Below are positions 60,501 through 64,000 of a stretch of 64,000 nucleotides of DNA, in pieces. Origin of the DNA: Nostoc sp. MS1 (GTDB lineage Bacteria > Cyanobacteriota > Cyanobacteriia > Cyanobacteriales > Nostocaceae); contig NZ_AP023441.1 in NCBI RefSeq assembly GCF_019976755.1, positions 4,089,501 to 4,153,500 of the forward strand, written 5' to 3'. The translations under genes were made by a program, and so were the position numbers. Under the pieces are notes generated by a model. That model did not search any database. It saw only the letters and a program-made list of their open reading frames with translations, and was not told the origin of the DNA. Numbering within the stretch: position 1 is the first letter of the stretch; every line of letters begins with the position of its first letter.

Positions 60501-61283
60501 ATGCAAAGATATTGGAAAGTATTAAAACTATTTTGGAGTGCAGCGATCGCATCTGAGATGGAGTATCGCCTCAACTTCCTCATCGCTACACTCAGTAGCT
60601 TAGGTAATTTAGCTGGTAGTCTATTTGGATTATTCTTGTTTTATCGTACTGGCTATACTTTTACTGGCTGGTCATGGGAAGCAGCTTTGATAGTATTAGG
60701 AATTTTCACCTTACTGCAAGGCTTTTCAGCAACCTTCCTCGCTCCCAACCTCAACAAAATCGTCAACCATGTCCAACAAGGAACTTTAGATTTTGTTCTA
60801 CTCAAACCTATTCGCAGTCAGTTTTGGCTGTCTACCCACACTGTATCCCCTTGGGGAGTCCCAGATATTATTTTTGGTAGTATCATCATTGGCTATGCAG
60901 GTAAACGCCTTGGTTTAAGTATTACCAACTACATACCAGCTATCCTGCCCTTATTGTGTGGTGTCATCATTCTCTACAGTCTATGGTTTATGCTAGGGGC
61001 AACTAGTATTTGGTTTGTGAAAATCTATAACGCCACCGAAGTATTACGCGGCTTACTAGAAGCAGGTAGATACCCAATGATCGCCTATCCCGCAGCTTAC
61101 CGCTTTTTCTTTACCTTTATAGTTCCAGTAACATTTTTAACTACAGTACCAGCCGAAGTTATGTTAGGCCGAGTGCAATTACCTTGGATAATAGGAGCTT
61201 TGGGATTAGCTATAGCCTTATTTTGGGTTTCGAGTTGGTTTTGGCGCTTTGCCCTGCGTTTTTATACCAGTGCTTCCAGTTGA
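60501..61283 (+). CDS. ABC-2-type transporter permease (DUF990 family)
   Basis: A 260-residue inner-membrane permease with six hydrophobic helices. The start is ATG 60501 (MQRYWKVLKLFWSAAIASEM), chosen over an upstream ATG-like codon by family length. The core LNFLIATLSSLGNLAGSLFG and VNHVQQGTLDFVLLKPIRSQ are typical. The partner permease and the ATPase are not adjacent. The substrate is unknown. The 3' side has TGTGTCTCTGTGACTCTGT words common between genes. Confidence 0.85.
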   Translation: MQRYWKVLKLFWSAAIASEMEYRLNFLIATLSSLGNLAGSLFGLFLFYRTGYTFTGWSWEAALIVLGIFTLLQGFSATFLAPNLNKIVNHVQQGTLDFVLLKPIRSQFWLSTHTVSPWGVPDIIFGSIIIGYAGKRLGLSITNYIPAILPLLCGVIILYSLWFMLGATSIWFVKIYNATEVLRGLLEAGRYPMIAYPAAYRFFFTFIVPVTFLTTVPAEVMLGRVQLPWIIGALGLAIALFWVSSWFWRFALRFYTSASS

Positions 61284-61380
61284 GCCATCCTTCTATAACC
61301 TCTTAAACTCTGTGTCTCTGTGACTCTGTAGTAAAAATAATTTATTAAACACAGAGGCACAGAGAAAAATCTCCCATACC

Positions 61381-64000
61381 TTAACTGTTACCGTGACCTA
61401 CTAATTTCTCTCCCTTCAACATCCGCACTGCGGCTTCTAACAAAGCTTCTTCTAAGTAAGGCTTAGTAAAGTAACCACTAGCACCTAGTTGAATAGCCAT
61501 TTGTCTGTGTTTATCCGCGCCCCTTGAGGTAAGCATAGCAATCGGTAAGTGGTTGAGGTTGGAATCTTTTTGAATGCGTGAGAGTAACTCCAGCCCGTCA
61601 CAACGGGGCATTTCAATATCGCAGAAGACGATATCACAAGGTAGACCAGAGCGGAGTTTATCCCAAGCTTCCTGACCATCACGAGCTTGTTCAACGCGAT
61701 AACCAGCTTTGTTAAAGGTGAGTGATAACAACTCTCGAACGGTGATGGAGTCATCCACAATCAAGACAGTCGGGTCAATCTTCTCAACCTGGGCTTCTAC
61801 CGCAGTAGGTGGTGTTGCGTGTTGCCAAGGCGTGTTACCACTGTGCTTGGACATCCGCCCTTGGAAGATATCGATAATTTCCAGTACATCGGCAATTGGC
61901 ATGATACGACCATCACCCAAGACTGTAGCACCTGCCACACCTATTGGTTTAGGTGCTGGGGCTTCAAATTGTTTAATAACAATTTCTTGTTCACTTAGTA
62001 CTAGGTCAATTTGCAGGGCGATTAAAGTATTACCCGATCGCACCACAACCACGGAAATCATATCATCATCTCTTGTACCGCCGTAGACACTACCGCGACT
62101 AAGTTGACGATTGAAGGTTAACAAGTCTTTCAAAGGTCGGAATGGTAAAACCGTATCGCGCCAAGAAATGAATGACTGTCCATCAGCACTATGTTGAACG
62201 TTTTTCGCTGGGATATCTAAAGTATCTTCAACACCATCCATCGGGAAGGCAATCCGTGCTTTATCGGAGACGCAGCATAAAGCCTTACAAATGCTTAGTG
62301 TCAGTGGTAGACGAATTGTAAAGGTAGTTCCCCTGCCCAAAGTGGAATCTGTATTGACAATACCCCGAATTTCGCTAATTTCCGACCGCACCACATCCAT
62401 ACCCACACCCCGACCAGCGATTTCGTCGGCTTCGTCTTTGGTACTAAAACCAGCTTGGAATAATAAATCATAGACTTCCATGCGGGACATAGCTTGCGCC
62501 TGTGCTGGTGTCATCATTCCCAGTTTCACAGCTTTAGTTTTGATGCGTTCTGTATCAATCCCCGCACCATCATCACCCACAGAAATTACAGTTTGGTTCC
62601 CTTGGTGGAAAGCGCGGATAGTAATGGTTCCCACTGGTGGTTTATTGGCAGCTTGCCTGATTTCTGGGGTTTCAATACCGTGAGCGATCGCATTATTTAA
62701 CATATGCGTCAGTGGGTCATTGAGATGATCCAAAATCATCTTGTCGATTAAAGTATCCCCACCTTCGATAACTAATTCCACCTGTTTACCAAACTTGATT
62801 GCATTATCTCGTACCCCACGGCGCAAGCGGTCAATTGTCTGGGAGAATGGAACCATGCGGGCGCGTGTTAGTCCCTCTTGTAGTTGGGTAGTGACTTGGC
62901 GGAATTGTCTGGCGACTCGCTCAGTTTCTTCGGTAACGAAGTCGATGTCACTTGCTGACTCCCGCACCCTGACAATGAGTTCAATCATTTCCTGGGAAAG
63001 CGTGTGGAAGGGAGTGAAGCGATCCATTTCTAGTTCACTAAAACCGCGATCGCTATTTGCGTCTGGTTCTTGGTAAGTAACTTCTGTAGTTTTCCGACTG
63101 GCTAACAAAGAAGCTTCTAAAAGCGATCGTTCATACAACTCCTGCATCCTTGCGCCTACATCAGAGAGTTGTTGTACCTGAATCAGCAAGTTATCTAATG
63201 ATTGTCGCAACCGTTCATGATCCTGTTCTAAGGTGTTGCGGTTAACCACTAACTCACCCACCAAATTGCTCATTTCATCTAACTGCTTCACCGGCACTTT
63301 CATCGTTTCTTCAAATCTTGCAGTCCGCCGATTAGAACCACGTTGAGTTTTACCTACAGTTTGTTTAACTGATGATGAATGAGAAATACTTTGGTCTGCT
63401 TCTGCTAACAGTTTCTCCAGATCACTAAATTCATCTCTTAATTCCGGTGCAGCAGGAGGAACATTAGGCGTAATTGGTATAACTTTGGCTAAAGCTGGCT
63501 GCGATTCATTTAGTTCTTCTGCATTGTCTGTACTCAACAACGCTTCTAAGACAGCAAAATCATCTATTGCTATAGCATCATTTTCGTTACTAAGTGTAGA
63601 TTCTCTGTCTAATAATGCTTCTAAATCAGCAAATTCATCTTGGATGTGAGTCTCGGCGTTAGTTAGGATTACATTTTCCTCAGCCTTAGCTACAGTTTCC
63701 GATAAAGAACTTACATCCCCCAAAAGCGCTGATAAATCAGCAAATTCATCTGCGTTTTCAGAATCGATGGTTTCTAGACTGTTGCTAGTTGTAATTAACT
63801 CCAGTCCGTTAGATTCTGAGATAGATATATCCTCAACCCCGACATCTGTTAAACCATGAGTTTCCGTGATGGACTCATCTAAAGTTAAATCTGATAAACC
63901 AGCATCAAGGTTGAATAAATCATCACCTAACTCAATTTCGCTACTCTCTTGTACTAAAGGCGTTTCTAAACTATCGGAAACATCTGTCTGCTCAACAGTA
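61381..64000 (-). CDS. CheA-like hybrid histidine kinase/response regulator (cut by window end)
   Basis: The frame is open to the end of the window, so at least 873 residues are present and the true start is outside. A TTG at 63721-63723 is not the start, since ADLSALLGD and earlier acidic repeats (FADLEALLDRE, FAVLEALLSTD) continue upstream. Order: acidic repeat region, then H-kinase dimerisation/P2-P3 helices (MSNLVGELVVNRNTLEQDHE), HATPase (NNAIAHGIETPEIRQAANKP, GRGVGMDVVRSEI), a CheW domain, and a receiver (VLIVDDSITVRELL, CDIVFCDIEMPRCDG with the Asp). The Hpt domain is not within the visible part. Role: phototaxis, motility or pattern signalling cannot be told. Confidence 0.9.
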   Translation of the reverse strand, partial: TVEQTDVSDSLETPLVQESSEIELGDDLFNLDAGLSDLTLDESITETHGLTDVGVEDISISESNGLELITTSNSLETIDSENADEFADLSALLGDVSSLSETVAKAEENVILTNAETHIQDEFADLEALLDRESTLSNENDAIAIDDFAVLEALLSTDNAEELNESQPALAKVIPITPNVPPAAPELRDEFSDLEKLLAEADQSISHSSSVKQTVGKTQRGSNRRTARFEETMKVPVKQLDEMSNLVGELVVNRNTLEQDHERLRQSLDNLLIQVQQLSDVGARMQELYERSLLEASLLASRKTTEVTYQEPDANSDRGFSELEMDRFTPFHTLSQEMIELIVRVRESASDIDFVTEETERVARQFRQVTTQLQEGLTRARMVPFSQTIDRLRRGVRDNAIKFGKQVELVIEGGDTLIDKMILDHLNDPLTHMLNNAIAHGIETPEIRQAANKPPVGTITIRAFHQGNQTVISVGDDGAGIDTERIKTKAVKLGMMTPAQAQAMSRMEVYDLLFQAGFSTKDEADEIAGRGVGMDVVRSEISEIRGIVNTDSTLGRGTTFTIRLPLTLSICKALCCVSDKARIAFPMDGVEDTLDIPAKNVQHSADGQSFISWRDTVLPFRPLKDLLTFNRQLSRGSVYGGTRDDDMISVVVVRSGNTLIALQIDLVLSEQEIVIKQFEAPAPKPIGVAGATVLGDGRIMPIADVLEIIDIFQGRMSKHSGNTPWQHATPPTAVEAQVEKIDPTVLIVDDSITVRELLSLTFNKAGYRVEQARDGQEAWDKLRSGLPCDIVFCDIEMPRCDGLELLSRIQKDSNLNHLPIAMLTSRGADKHRQMAIQLGASGYFTKPYLEEALLEAAVRMLKGEKLVGHGNS

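Noticed and set aside
60367..60552. Minus-strand 61-codon frame across the DedA/permease divide
   Set aside because: Overlaps both real starts and has no features of a protein.
63721..63723. TTG as start of the CheA-like kinase
   Set aside because: The frame continues upstream with the same acidic ADL-type repeats to the window end, so the start lies outside.
1..64000. tRNA, rRNA or prophage genes
   Set aside because: No cloverleaf-like T-loop patterns, rRNA segments or phage structural genes were recognised by eye; a covariance search could still find a small RNA.

Overview
The window comes from a filamentous, heterocyst-forming cyanobacterium of the Nostoc/Anabaena group (Nostocales). The evidence is a cpcB-cpcA-cpcC phycocyanin operon, the heterocyst-pattern gene patA, a split dnaE with a C-terminal intein half, a complete beta-carboxysome cluster, many HIP1 octamers (GCGATCGC) and short tandem heptamer repeats (STRR) of the GTCATTA / TTGACTA / GGGAGTG kind. 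The species cannot be fixed from sequence alone. The gene order differs from what I remember of Anabaena PCC 7120: no phycoerythrocyanin (pec) genes precede cpcB, and patA sits only about 10 kb from the carboxysome genes.

Layout. 1-1843: phycocyanin rod genes (minus). 2433-6140: a pseudouridine synthase, a Uma2-family protein and patA. 6196-7870: an IS5/IS1182-like insertion sequence, then a DUF4139 protein. 9654-21093: a CO2-concentrating island. It holds the LysR regulator rbcR, then ccmK2-ccmK1-ccmL-ccmM-ccmN-ccmO on the minus strand, with ndhF4-ndhD4-cupB (constitutive CO2 uptake) divergent on the plus strand. 21327-35956: a zinc-ribbon protein, an SLH porin, a Crp-type regulator, alpha-glucan phosphorylase, a DUF429 protein, a kinase with a WD40 propeller, a ClC channel with CBS and Usp domains, PmbA/TldE and a Tab2-like protein. 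36101-37403: an IS4-family element. 37408-41105: small unknown proteins, a nuclease-like protein and the intein-bearing C-half of DnaE. 41832-46013: two aldo/keto reductases, ilvC and a secreted EndoU-like RNase. 46176-55309: a COP23 protein, an M48 protease, rpsU with an RRM RNA-binding protein, an agmatinase-type ureohydrolase, a PEP-CTERM protein, an alpha/beta-hydrolase-like protein, an SDR epimerase and a DnaJ-pentapeptide protein. 55623-57788: an unknown membrane protein and a DAHP synthase gene with a remarkable leader. 57839-59727: a DoxX gene split by an IS4 element. 59775-64000: DedA, an ABC-2 permease and a CheA-like hybrid kinase cut by the window end.

The most interesting signal is the leader of the DAHP synthase gene (56366-56915). 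It contains two consecutive transcription attenuators, each built from a short leader peptide, an antiterminator and a Rho-independent terminator. The first peptide, MFSSSRYFYFWHKAVHRG, has an uninterrupted Tyr-Phe-Tyr-Phe-Trp run; the second, MAFAFGPEQVPGK, has two Phe codons. In both, the stop codon lies just past the 5' arm of the antiterminator. A ribosome that reaches the stop codon would release the terminator, while one stalled on aromatic codons would allow read-through. This is textbook ribosome-mediated attenuation, in tandem, at the entry step of aromatic amino acid synthesis.

Other points of note: PatA has Ser where a receiver domain normally has its phospho-acceptor Asp. The ClC protein has Gln at the gating Glu. 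The DoxX-disrupting transposase reads continuously only if two homopolymer runs (A7 and T8) are slipped. Paired near-identical operator-like repeats lie upstream of rbcR. STRR DNA has been taken into coding sequence in several genes.
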